Below are positions 34,093 to 46,010 of a stretch of DNA of 64,000 bases, piece after piece. The position numbers and the translations under genes are program-made. The notes below the pieces were generated by a model that was not told the DNA's origin, ran no database searches, and worked only from the letters and a program-made list of their open reading frames with translations. Every line of letters begins with the position of its first letter. Positions within the stretch are counted from its first letter, which is position 1. This stretch comes from Actinomortierella ambigua (taxonomy: Eukaryota; Mortierellomycota; Mortierellomycetes; Mortierellales; Mortierellaceae): contig JAAAJB010000032.1 of the NCBI GenBank assembly GCA_016098155.1, positions 46,314 to 110,313 on the forward strand. The letters run 5' to 3'.

Positions 34093-37000
34093 ATGAGGGG
34101 CAACAGCTCTGCACCTGCACGGCTGCCCCACCACATGCTGCTGCTACTGCTGCTACTGCCTGCATCCGCTGCGCTCAATAATCATGGCTATCATCGACCT
34201 CGGCATCTTTCCCCCTTGCTCTACATGCTCTCACTCTGCATCCTTCTCACCTCCTTCTCCTCGACTGTCCTCGGACAGGCACCTAATCCCCCTCCCTCCG
34301 ACTCTATCAATCCCAACCCTACAATGACCAGCATTGTCATGCCCACATCAACGAGTATCGCCCCTGTAAATCCCAACAACCGTCTCCCCGGCGCCTCGAT
34401 CATCTCTGGCGCCTTTGCCCCTGTTTGCAGCTTCAAAGCGGATAGGGCCACCATCAGGGTGGTTTCTCCATGTATGTGTGAGGATCTTTTTCCAAAAGAA
34501 AAAAGAGAAAAAAGAGAAAAAGAAAAAAAAGAGCGAGAGGAAAACAGAGAGCCTCTCAATTTATAAGCATGTCGCTCGCCTTTGTTACCGACATGAGGGT
34601 TCTCCAGCCATTTCGAGCAGGAACATTCCTCGGGGCACAGAAATATCAATGATCGACATACGCCACTAACCACTCGTGTTTTTTTCCCCTTTTTATACCC
34701 CCTGCACCCCGTGACCCACAATCCCCATGTCACCCCCCCTCTCTCCTTCTCTACCCCCTCTCCCTCAACAGTCCTTGGAGGACCCGACCGCTCCCCTCAC
34801 TCGAGGGCCTTGGCGGACCTTCGGCCTATCCTTCCGTCCGTCGTGGAAGTGAACGACGAATTGAGTGGTGAATATAACATCCAGAAGATGGCTGGGACTA
34901 TTGATAACCTAATCAACTCTGGCGACGTTCAAGGCATCATAATGTCGATCCCAAGCTATCCAGAATTGCAGGATCACATCAAAAGCGCCAAGAATAAAGG
35001 CATTGCCGTTGTGGCGGCCTACACAGGCTTAAGTGCCGCCAGAGACGCGGGCATCGTGGCCGTCATGTCCGACGAGCACGAAGCTGGCCGGCTCATTGGT
35101 AAACGGTTTCTCAAGGATGGTAAGTGAGATCTACAGATCACTCGCTTGTTGACAATTTCTCGAATTGAGGGGCGGGAGGTTGACTGATGTCCACGTTGAC
35201 TTTTTTTTTTTTGTATTTTGTAGACGTTCGGGACTTTGTGTGCATCAATGGGAATGGACTCCCACCCAGCTTGCTTGACCGATGCAGAGGCGTCCTTGAC
35301 GCATACTTAAAAGCGGGCGTCTCCGTATCGTCGAATATAACAGACCACATCATCTCCTTGGAGAAACGTACTGCAAACTCAACCAACGTCGCCTCGGTGA
35401 CCGAGCGAGTGTTGCAGCGTCGAGATGTGAGCGGCATTGTCTACATGACACACTCTGTCTTTGCAGAGTTGGGTGACGCTCTTCCGACCACACTCAATAA
35501 CACGCGTTATCGCTTCGCCGCCTATGACTACAGTCGCCCAATGTTGAGTGCACTCAACAATGGCAAACTACACTATGCCATCTCAGGCCTACCCTATGTT
35601 CAAAGTGTTCTCGCGATTCTATTGCTCTACGTGCAGGTAATGCAAACAAAAGACAGGCAGACCAACTGGAAAAAACGTGTCATGTGGGCTCATCTATCCC
35701 ACCGGACTCATCTAGGCATGAAACTTAATCTTTAACCTTGTATCTAATAATTACCTTCCTCCCCTCCCTCGTCTATGGACCCAAAAAAAAACACACAGCT
35801 GAACGTTGGTGAGAAGCTCCATCCAGGAGGAGGCATCCTCACTGGCCCTCGACTTGTGACTCGTCAGAATGCACGCAGCATGCTCGCCCAAGAAGAGTGG
35901 ACCATCCCTAGCTTTGGAGAATTCGTGGACCAGAGAACATTTAGCATGATCACTGCAGCGTAAGCAGACATTTACACACACACGCACACACACATACACC
36001 TAACAAAGATTACCCCGAGACTACCTCATTGAAAACTCGACGTTAACTCAAAGATTCCTCCAAAATCTTTCCATCCATCTAGGTCCTCCCAAAATTCACG
36101 GTGGGGCGGCATCTCCATTGGAGCGAGGGACGCGGCCAACATGCTCAGCTTTAACATGACCGAGTATCGCTACGATACACCCATTCGACCTGCGACAGTA
36201 CAAGCGACTATCGCCGAGGCCCTCAACAACTCTAAAACGCTTGGACTGATTGTCAACAACGATCGCGCGGAGTACGTCGAATATGCCGTCAACCTGACGC
36301 GATCCATGGTGTCGGAAAGGACAGCGCGGGCGAACAGGACACAGTACGAGGCATGCGAGGATATCCGGGATCAGTTTCAGACGCCGGACGCCTGTAATCT
36401 GTTGCCGCCATGGAATTTCACGCTGAACCAGGTGCTCCCGTTGCCGGTGGTCGGAATCAGCCCGACGAGGGGCCACGCGACGGCGAACAATCTCCAGTGG
36501 ATCGGCGAAGACTCGTACGCATCCGGCCGGGATTATGCGGACTCTTTTTTCACTAATTCACGGTTTAGGCCGATTTGTGTGGTGGAAGAAGACCAGCCGG
36601 AGCCGCAGTTAGAGTTGTGTCGTGGCATGTATGACCGGATGAAGGAATTGTCGCGCGTCGGGATGCCACCGTGGGAGACGTTTTTGATGACACTGATCCT
36701 AAACGACTTTACGGGGACGTTGCGCAAGGTGGAGGAACTGGATAAGCAGTACCCGTTTGACGCGATGCATATTGCGTCCGATGCGCTGTTTGTCAACTTT
36801 GACTACCAGTTGACGAAGGGCGCCATCCGGGACAACTTTACGGTATCGGTCACTGGACGGTCTGGTGTGACGATGGATGCGTTTCAGTCAGGGAGGGTGC
36901 AAAGGTTGTGGTCGCAGCAGTCATACCTGACAGGGTTCATGTCTGTCATTCAGCTGGCGTTTGCGACGGTGATGCAGGACGTGACGTGGGATGTGATGTG

Positions 37001-40000
37001 GACGGGCCCGGCATCGATTAATTACGCCTGTCCCAAGGGCCATTTTTTCATCCAGAACGTCGATGCGTTGTACTGCCAAGTCAACAGCACGGGCACACGG
37101 TTAGATTTCCACACAGGCAACCGGTACTGCCAGCCGTGCGAGACTGGATTTTACAGCGATGATACCAACAGTGAAAAATGCACAAAATGTCCCGAGGGCA
37201 CGTTCACAAACACCACAGGCGCCACCTCGTGTATGAGCTGCGACGAACATGGCCCGGACAATGGCAGCTGTGCCGACTACTTTATCAACAAGTCCAAGAG
37301 CAACAGCACCAAGCTCGCCATCTTCATCCCAACTGGATTGGCCATCTTGATCGCGCTCGTCTCCATGGGCATCGTCTATTACGTTCGCTCCCGCCAACGA
37401 CATCGCCGCCTGCATGATGACTCTTGGCAGCTGGACTACAAGCGCATCATGGGTGAATACCACGACAACGAGACTGATATGGACTCGGGTCATGGTACTG
37501 CCGGTGGCGGAGATGGCGCAGATGGCGGAATGGGTGGTGCAGGTGGTGGAGACGAAGGAGGGTATGACAAGAAGGGCGGATACGACAGCGGCGACCGGCC
37601 AAAGCAACAACTTCAAACGACTCGGTCCATCGCCTATGACAATGGCAGCCACCGTCTTGGCTACTCTTTTGCTTCCAGCATCCTCAACAGCTGCAGTAAC
37701 AGCAACAGCAGCAACAACAACAATACTAATAGCGGCAACAACAATGGCAAGAGCTCCAAGAATGGCCGACCGATTGGCATGTTCAACCGCAGCCACTCGA
37801 CTTTTGTGGGTGGCACCTCGGGGATCAAGCCGATGGATGAATCTGGAAAGGCGATCGGAGTGTATCGCAACTTGCCGGTGATGGTACGGCGTATCGGTGG
37901 CAACAAGGTCGAGCTGACGCCACGACTACGACTGGAGATCATGGACGTGTTGGAGTTGCGTCACCCAAAGCTGATCGAGCTGATCGGCGTCTGTCTCCAG
38001 CCACCAGATGTATGCATTGTCTCCGAATATTGCTCCAAGGGCACGCTGACGGAGGTGCTGGCGAACCCGGATCTCAACTTCAATTGGCTCTTCAAGCTAT
38101 CGTTCATGTCGGACATTTCGCGCGCGTTGGAGTTTTTGCACATGTCCAAGATCCAGTACCACGGCAGCCTCACATCGTCCCAGTGCTTGATCACCAGTCG
38201 ATGGGAGATCAAGGTCGGCGGCTATGGCATGCAGCATCTGCGGGAAACCCAACGGCCAGAGTTTTTGCGCCAGGCGACCTTGTCCTCCAACCTGTCACCT
38301 CGGAATTACGGGAACGGCGGTACAGGTACAGGCAACCGGGGCTCAATGCGTATCAGCAGCGACAGCCACAATGGCCTGCAGCAGCAGTTGAGCTTGTTCG
38401 AGGAGGAATACGAGATGGAGGACACGCCGTCGGAGGTGTGGCGAACGAACTGGGAGATTCTGGAAGGACGGTGGGTAGCACCGGAAAACCTGGTGCATTC
38501 GGGGCCCGTGTTTAGGAAGCAATCGAGCCGAGCAGGCGATGTGTACTCAGCAGGCATTGTCTTTAACGAGATCATGACACGGAAGGAGCCATACTGGCGG
38601 CAGGTCAAGGTGCTCGAACAAGACGAGCTTGGACCGGGGATATTGATGGACATGATCAAGTTCCAGCATCTGCGACCAGACTTTTTGCTCGATGATGCGT
38701 CGGACGAGAGCATTGGTGCGGTCAATGCGCTGATTCGTAGCTGTCTGCAACCGGACCCGAACCTGCGACCGACGTTCCCCGTGATCTTGCAGCGGCTGCG
38801 GATGATCAGTCCGGACGGTGACATGATTGGCGGCATGGCCAACTTGCTGGAGCGGTATGCGAACGACATGGAGGATCTGGTGCGGACGCGGACGATCCAC
38901 TTGCAGGCGCGGACGGCGGAGCTGGAGGAGGAGCGGTTGCGGACGGTGGCGTTGCTTCAGGATCTAGAGTTGGCGAAGAACCACGCCGAGGCCGCTGCGA
39001 TGGCAAAGAGCAACTTCTTGGCCAACATGTCGCACGAGATCCGAACACCAATGAACGCCGTCATTGGCATGTCGCGGATCCTGCTCGAGTCGGATCTGTC
39101 CCCGGACCTGATGGACTGTGCCGAGACGATCGAGTCGAGTGGCAACCAGCTGATGGCGGTCATTGATGATATCTTGGACTTTAGCAAGATTGAGTCTGGC
39201 AAGCTCAAGCTGGCCATGGATAAGCTGGACCTACCGTGGATGCTCGAGTCGGTCTGTAACCTGGTCTCGGTCCAGGCCGGCATCAAGGGCCTTGGTCTGA
39301 CGTTTGTGGTCGACCCAGAGACACCGATCCAGGTGTTGGGAGATTTGGTCCGCATCCGTCAGGTATTGCTCAACTTGCTCAGCAATGCCATCAAGTTTAC
39401 GGACAAGGGTAATATTGTCGTCCGACTAGAGCCGCAGCCTCGCGCCTTCTTGACGCCCTCGCAGCGGGAGAAGCAGTACATTGACCAGTACGGAGCCCCC
39501 GAACACATGGGTGGTGAAGGTGCTAGCGAAAACATGCAGCTGATGCGATATGGTGAACATGACGAGGGCGTGAATGGCTATCGTGGCCGAAGCAACTCTC
39601 GTCACTCGGCGGGTCAAGATCACAACAACACGGCCTCTTCGCCTACGACGATGACGTCTGTGACAAAGTCATCGTGGACGGCGAAGCATCAACGCAATGG
39701 CAGCACACCGACAACCAAGTCTGGGCCAGGCGAGGATGAGCAAGAGGTGTCGTTGCTCTGGTCGGTGGCGGATACAGGCGTAGGTATCCCTGCGGCCAAG
39801 ATGGATCGCCTGTTCAAGACGTTCTCGCAGGCTGATGACTCGGTCACGCGCAACTTTGGCGGTACCGGTCTTGGCCTTGCCATCTCCAAGCGACTTGTTG
39901 AACTCATGGATGGTGATATGGTACGTGGTCAAAAGCTTCCTTTCTCCAATTTTTTTTCATTCCTCTCTTACCATCGAGCTTTTGCAATATGTACTAACTC

Positions 40001-43000
40001 TCTCATATTTTATTATTTTTTTTCTCAGTGGGCAGACAGTGAGGAAGGCATCGGATCGACGTTCTACTTTACGACAAAGCTGATCTCACCCAAGGCCAGC
40101 CCGACGGTGACGGAAAAGTTCCAGCTGGCATTCTTCCAAGACAAGACGCTCATGATCCTGGACGATCGCCGAGTGACGCGTACGTCGTGGACGTACTTGT
40201 CTTCGACGTGGGGATTCCAACGGGTGATTGTCATGAACGTCCACAAGGGTCTGGATTTCCTGATCCAGAACCCGACGACCGTCGATGTGATTGTGATCGA
40301 TATTGACAAGGCCAATGCCAAGGTCAACCCGGGTCTCTCGCTCCTGGACCAGATCCGGGCCATCCCACGAACCATTGAGGGCTCGGACGAACCCGCCAAA
40401 CCCCCCATTCCCTGTGTGTTGATCTCGTACCATCGTCGTCAACAACAGCAGAACTCCATCTCGGCCGCCACTAGCTTTGACCATGGTCATACCCACCTTG
40501 GCTCACCGGCCACTCCTCCCCCTGTGCCTCCCCCTGCTCGCAAGCGCAGTCCAAGCCCGGCCAACTCGACCGTCTCGACGTCGACTGCAACGCCATCCAA
40601 GGTAGCAACAGCATCAGCAGCAGCTGTTGCTACCCAGCCTCAGCAGAACGCAGCCGCGAGCAGCAGCCACGAGAGCATCTCGGAGAGCTTCCAGAGCCAG
40701 CTGTCGATGGCACCGTCCAACACAACGACGCTGGTGGCGACGAACGAGAGCTCAGCATCGAGCAACCGTACCAGCACGAGCAGCAACGGCAGTATTGGTG
40801 GTGGAGCCGGTAGTGCGCTCGGTCTGGGAGTTGGTCCACGAGCACTGTCGTCGTTCAAGCGTCAAGACTCGATGGCGAGCCAGTCGGACCATCACGACCC
40901 TCCTCATCCTTTGGATAGTGTAGGCAACGGCGGTGATGCTGGTAGAGCGACAGGCACCGGTGCTGCCGGCACTGGAAGAAGCAGTGGCGGAGGCAGAGGC
41001 GGGTATGTTGACGACGAGTCGTCGGCGGTGGCCAAGGATCACAAGGGCTACAACACGCCAAACACGATGAACAGCAACTTGTTGACGGCCAAGCCGTGGG
41101 GCATGCTGAGCGGCCGCTCGGCCAGCTACTCGAGCCTGTACACGGCTGCCAAGTGCTCGTCGCCGACCCGACCGGATCATCCTCCTAACGGAAGCACCGG
41201 CCCTGCTGGTGAGAGTGGTAGTGGTGGTAGTAGCGCAAGTGGCAACGGTGGCGTTGGTGGCGACAGTGGAAGTGGCAGCGCCATCACGAATGCCAACGCC
41301 AACGTCAGCGCCAACAGCGGCAGCAACAGTACCACCACCATCACCAACAACAACAAGAACGGCAACGGCAACGCTACGAACGTGGTGGATGCCAACTCGG
41401 ACAATGTATCGCTGGGCCATCTGACACGACCCGTGAAACCGTCAAAGCTGTTGCCGATGTTGCACGGGCTGATGTCGGGCAACTGGCCACCCTCGACAAG
41501 TGTGGCGCCGGACACGGCGTCGCGCGATGATGATCGTCGGAAGCAGTTGGCCAAGATCAGCTGTCTGCTGGTCGATGATAACCCGGTCAATCAGAAGGTG
41601 ATCTCGCGCATGCTGTTGCGGATGGGCATCACGGCCGATGTGGCCAGCAACGGTCGCGAGGCTGTTGAGATGTGTCAGGCTCGCGCAGAGCGTGCGGCCG
41701 AACATGCAGCCCAAATGCGCAAGAAGGATGGTGGTGGTGGTGATCGTCGTTCGACCGTGTCAGCGGAGACGTCCAAGGATCAACAACCATCATCATCTTC
41801 ATCTTCATCATCATCATCGTCGACAACAACGATGGCCGAGTCGCAGGACGAAGAGGCCGCCAAGCAGAACCGTCAGTACGACCTGATCTTTATGGACATT
41901 TGGATGCCCATCTTGTCGGGTCTGGACGCGACGATGGAGCTGCGGTCGACGGTGCCCGGAGTGATGGTTCAGGAGCCGTTCATTGTGGCGATGACGGCCT
42001 GTGTGATGCCAGGTGATCGCGAAAAATGTCTCGAATCAGGTATGAACGAGTACATCAGTAAGCCCGTCCGTCGCGAAGAGCTGTGGTCGATCCTGGAAAG
42101 GTGGCTCGATGACCGGGCGCGAGCCGAGGAGATCCGCAAGGTCCAGGAGGAGAAGAAGCGGCTGATGCGCAAGAAGCGCGAGATGCTGCAGCGTCAGGGC
42201 ATCCTCACCCATCATGGCCCCAATTCGGCCATGATGAGCCCGTCCGCGGCCGCGGCCTTCCGGGCCCGCGCTGCCAGTGCCCACGGTCCAGCTTTGGTCA
42301 ACCCGTTCGAGGCGGCGGAGTTTGGAGATTCCGCTGCGGGGTTGGACGAGGAAGGGCGTCGCCGCCACCAGGAGGAGTATGATGATGACGACGATGACGA
42401 TGATGATGACGATGGTCCCTTGGATCATGGATCGATCCATAGCAGTGTTGGCCGGTGCAGTGAAAACTCGGACGTGGAGGCCGGGATGGAGAACGATGAC
42501 AATGACGACGGTAGCAACAACAGCAGCAGCCAGCGTCTGCGAGCAGCGCGGCGGTGTCGCAGCAAGCGACGCGAGCAGGCCAAGGCGACGGAGATGCAGC
42601 AGGCACTCCTCGAATATAGCGAGGTAGGGGGCGTCGGCGTGGGCGGCGGTGGTGGCGGCAGCCTGACGCAGGTGCGGTTGGCGGAGGAGTGTCGAGCGGC
42701 GCGGGATCGACAGCGCGAGAAGCGAAGACAGCGACGGTCGATGGAGAAGCTTAAGGGCAAGGACAAGCATCACGACCGACGACAGAAGCGGTTGGAGAAG
42801 GTGAATGCTGACCGGGATCCACTTCAGCTCGCTTCGTTGCCCGCGCCGAGCCCGGCTTGGTCGTCGCTGCTTCCCCCACACGAGCAGGAGCAGCGGCGGC
42901 AGCAGTCCAAGCAGCAGCAGAAATACCATCGCGGTAGCTTGACGCCACTGGACCTGGACCCGTCGCGTGGTTTGCCATTGGTGGATGAGCGGATGCTGCG

Positions 43001-43364
43001 GGCTTCGGAAGATGAGGAAGATTCGGAGGATGATGATGATGACTCGGACGATAGCGAGCTGGAGGACTCGGAAGAAGAGTCGGATGGCGCAGCCACGTCG
43101 TCGATCCGGACGGTGAGCAGCACTGGCCGACCGATCCTGGACCGGTTCTCATCCCGGGCGACGGTAGAGTCGGCCGCGACCACGACGACGACAGGCTCGT
43201 TCCATACGGCACGCTCCGTGCACTCGCCCTCGCCGACGCCGTTGCCACTGCGGCCACCATCGCGTCTCTCAGGGTCGTCCGCTGGAGGTGGGCGCAAGTC
43301 TGCGTACAGCAGCTCAATGTTTACCGACCCGGCCACCCTCAACACCATCCGTGCTGTGATTTAA
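34093..43364 (+). CDS. Receptor-type hybrid histidine kinase with kinase-homology domain
   Basis: Six exons: 34093-34471, 34772-35119, 35224-35636, 35799-35959, 36083-39920 and 40029-43364, giving 2824 residues. Order: hydrophobic N-terminal signal region (two stretches before residue 60); two periplasmic-binding-protein-like lobes pairs (about 90-430 and 434-745); a Cys-rich segment (about 750-835); one membrane span (about 843-866); a protein-kinase-like domain (about 1027-1337) lacking catalytic residues; a helix beginning [13 protein letters not shown] (about 1353-1395); HisKA with His1418 in [16 protein letters not shown]; HATPase with [17 protein letters not shown] and [10 protein letters not shown]; a degenerate receiver-like region (about 1745-1835); and a receiver with Asp2229, Asp2230 and phospho-acceptor Asp2336 in FMDIWMP. 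A disordered charged tail of about 400 residues ends it. It should sense an extracellular ligand and feed a phosphorelay. No Hpt or cyclase domain is present. Confidence 0.93.
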
Positions 43365-43892
43365 GAAAAAAAATTACGCGCAAAAAAAATAGAGCAAGAA
43401 AGGACAAGACGACCAAGAGGAAGAAGACAGAGGGGAGGGGGTGTGGGGACTTTTTTTACATCACCCCCCCCCTCCCTCCCCTCTCTCATTCAAAACAACA
43501 ACAAACCATTGTACTTTTACCTCCCCCTCTCCCTTCCGCTTTTCCCGCAAAAAAAAACAACAACACAGACTCATGTAGATTATTCCTTTCTCCCCCCCAA
43601 TGTACTTTACTATTTTTCTAATGCGGGCGCAGTGTCTCTAGATAATACTGTATGACTCCAAATGGAGGTTTCAGAGGTTTTGCAGATACATGTGTGTAAG
43701 CAGAAATGCCTGATTATTTCATACATATTCTCTTTTTTCCTCCGAGAGTTTGAAGAATGAGGAGGAGGGGGGAGTAGGTATTTTATTGCATGCGATACAA
43801 AAAAAAAACAAAATGAAGTACAAAGAAAAAAAATGGAGGGAAAAAAAAAGTGATACAAACAAATTACAAAACATTGAAACAAGGTATGATCT
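43365..43892. other. Convergent 3' intergenic region
   Basis: Lies between the stop codons of the histidine kinase (+) and the Ser-rich protein (-). It is rich in A and C homopolymers, with several A8-A9 runs near 43365-43390 and 43800-43850 that could serve as polyadenylation context on either strand. No gene is seen. Confidence 0.6.
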
Positions 43893-46010
43893 TTAACAGA
43901 TGCGAAAGAAGGAACAAAACTTGCATTCGCCTCGCTGGCGCGTCTTTTTGCCTCGAGCTTTGGCCGAGGCAGCAGCATTGGCCGAGATGGTCATGGAAGA
44001 AGAGGAGTTCATTGGCGTAGGCGTCATTGCGTCCATACCCGACATGGGAAACGAAGAAGAAGAAGAAGAAGAAGAGGGCGTCAACGTAGAGGAGGAGGAA
44101 GTAGAAGAAGTCGTGGAGGTCATCATGATCATGGCGTCGTGTTTGTTCGTAAAGTCGTTAAAGTCGTTCGAGTAGGAATGGGCGTGCGAGGGAGCAGACA
44201 AGCGGTGTTGGCGAGGCGAGTGGTGGTGGTGGTGGTCGTGATGGAGATGGCGGTCATCCGGGTACGAGGCCGAGGAAATGAATGAGCCGCCACCCATCAG
44301 AGGATCTTCGGCGCTGGTCCACCGACTCATCGTCGACACCGGCGACAGGGCTACGGGCGAGGACAGGATCATGGGGGAGGAGAAGAAGGACGGCGATGAG
44401 GAGGTAGGGATCGGGATGGGCGTTGGAGAAGTCGGGGAAAGGTAGGCGGCACCGGCACCAACTCCAGCTCCAGCTCCAGCTCCAACTCCAGCTCCAACTC
44501 CAGCTCCAGCAGCAGTGGAGGACAACGAAGAGGTCATTGGGCAATAGGTCGTCGTCGTCGTCATGTTAGAAGAGGTCATAATCGCAGGCATGGTCGAAGA
44601 GTCTGTGGTGGCTGTAGCCATGCTCATGGTCATTGAGAGCGGCGGAAGAAGCATCGGAGGGGCGCGCGTCGCCCGTGCCGTCGATCCCCCCTTCTTTGGG
44701 CGCGGTGTTGACGCGCGTGACGAGGGAGGCGACGTCGAGAAGGACGAGGACGAGGACGATGTGAGGGAGAGCGAGGAGAAGAAGGAGGCGGCCGAGACTG
44801 CGGACGGGGTTTTCTTGTGCCGGCCTGACCGTTGCTGTTGTTGTTGCTGTTGCTGTTGCTGTTGCTGCGCGGCAGTGGGTACCACCACAGGACTGTGGTT
44901 GGCGGTGAACGAATATGGAGACAGGGTTGTAGGGCTGAGTGAACCATTACCATAACCACCATGTGTGTGGGCAGTGTTATTGTTGTTATTGTTGTTGTTG
45001 CTGCTGCTGCAGTTTTGGCTATTGCTACTGCTATTGCCAAGCACAAAGGCCTTGATGGAGTGCAAGGAAAGAGCTTGTGATCTTGTAGAAGTGGCAGATG
45101 ACTTGCGGCATAGCGGTTGCTGCTGCTGCTGCTGTTGGAGGGCTGGGGACAGGCTGAGGAGCGACATGGACGCAGATGTCAAGGAGGACGTGCGCGCAGT
45201 AATCAAGGGGGATGTGTTTGCTGCGTGGCCAAAGGTAGAGAGGGTGGGCGATGTTGGGCGGGAGGTTGCTGGAGACGTCAACACCCTTGGAGAGGTAGGT
45301 GACCAAGGTGAGGATGATGGTGACGATGAGGACGAGACCAAGGAGGATGGACGGCCATGACTAGCGCCTGTCAGGTCTGCAAACAGGCTGTTGGATGTCT
45401 CGTCCTCTTCTTCCTGGCGCTCCTCCAGAGCGGAGATGGAGCTGGTCCAGATCGCTGGCGTGTGGACCAGCGGTCGCGTGGGCAGCTCTAATGGCTGCTC
45501 TTGCAGTAACACCTCTACGGAGTAAAGACCTCCTTCATCTTCGTCTTCTTCTTCTTCTACTTCTTCTTCTTCTTCTTGGTGCCCTTCCCCTTTATTTTGT
45601 CCATGTTGTAGATGAGATGGTTCTCGCTGGACTGTGTCTTGGGGCTGTGGATAAAAGTCTGATCGCCTTCGAAGGGACGCATAGGTCGCAGAGGTTGGTG
45701 TGGTTGGAGCCTGGTAGTTTGAAGGACCAAAGGTGGCTGTTTGTAAAGGGTACTCATCCACTGGCGCATGGGAGGAGGCGATAGAGAGCCGGCGTCGGCG
45801 AGGTGGAGAACGAGGGGACAATGGGGAAGGTGGGTTGGTTGATTGGAGTGGGGAGGCAGGAGGAGTGAAGGATGAATGCGTGGACGAGGTGGGTGAACAG
45901 ATTGGACCTCCAAACGTGGATGAGATTCGTCGTAGTTTGAACACCGCGGGTGCATGCTTCTTCTTTGCACGCGGGCGAGGCGGTGGCGACGACGAGAGTG
46001 TGGTGTCCAT
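43893..46010 (-). CDS. Large Ser/Thr/Pro-rich low-complexity protein
   Basis: A single exon of 705 residues from the ATG at 46010. The frame extends 37 codons further upstream to an alternative start with hydrophobic Phe/Leu/Pro content, but the codons there read a C/T-rich leader. The N-terminus is basic (PRPRAKKKHAPAVFKLRRIS). A run of Glu/Asp lies near residue 155, a stretch SVEVLLQEQPLELPTRPL follows, and Gln, Asn, Ser and Gly/Ala runs continue to a His-rich patch near residue 600. The final residues are basic and then Cys-rich: CKFCSFFRIC, the C-terminal end. I recognise no domain. Composition suggests a disordered regulatory protein. The C-terminal cysteines could be lipidated, but they do not fit a CaaX box. 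Confidence 0.6.
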   Translation of the reverse strand: MDTTLSSSPPPRPRAKKKHAPAVFKLRRISSTFGGPICSPTSSTHSSFTPPASPLQSTNPPSPLSPRSPPRRRRLSIASSHAPVDEYPLQTATFGPSNYQAPTTPTSATYASLRRRSDFYPQPQDTVQREPSHLQHGQNKGEGHQEEEEEVEEEEDEDEGGLYSVEVLLQEQPLELPTRPLVHTPAIWTSSISALEERQEEEDETSNSLFADLTGASHGRPSSLVSSSSSPSSSPWSPTSPRVLTSPATSRPTSPTLSTFGHAANTSPLITARTSSLTSASMSLLSLSPALQQQQQQQPLCRKSSATSTRSQALSLHSIKAFVLGNSSSNSQNCSSSNNNNNNNNTAHTHGGYGNGSLSPTTLSPYSFTANHSPVVVPTAAQQQQQQQQQQQQRSGRHKKTPSAVSAASFFSSLSLTSSSSSSFSTSPPSSRASTPRPKKGGSTARATRAPPMLLPPLSMTMSMATATTDSSTMPAIMTSSNMTTTTTYCPMTSSLSSTAAGAGVGAGVGAGAGAGVGAGAAYLSPTSPTPIPIPTSSSPSFFSSPMILSSPVALSPVSTMSRWTSAEDPLMGGGSFISSASYPDDRHLHHDHHHHHSPRQHRLSAPSHAHSYSNDFNDFTNKHDAMIMMTSTTSSTSSSSTLTPSSSSSSSSFPMSGMDAMTPTPMNSSSSMTISANAAASAKARGKKTRQRGECKFCSFFRIC

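Noticed and set aside
37101..37796. 231-codon open frame antisense to the Cys-rich and membrane region of the histidine kinase
   Set aside because: It overlaps well-supported coding sequence and reads as Val/Ala-rich shadow without homology or splice support.
42036..42929. 297-codon open frame antisense to the histidine kinase
   Set aside because: It is the reverse reading of Arg/Glu/Ala-rich, GC-rich codons in a confirmed coding frame. Composition is Leu/Val/Ala repeat-like with no domain.
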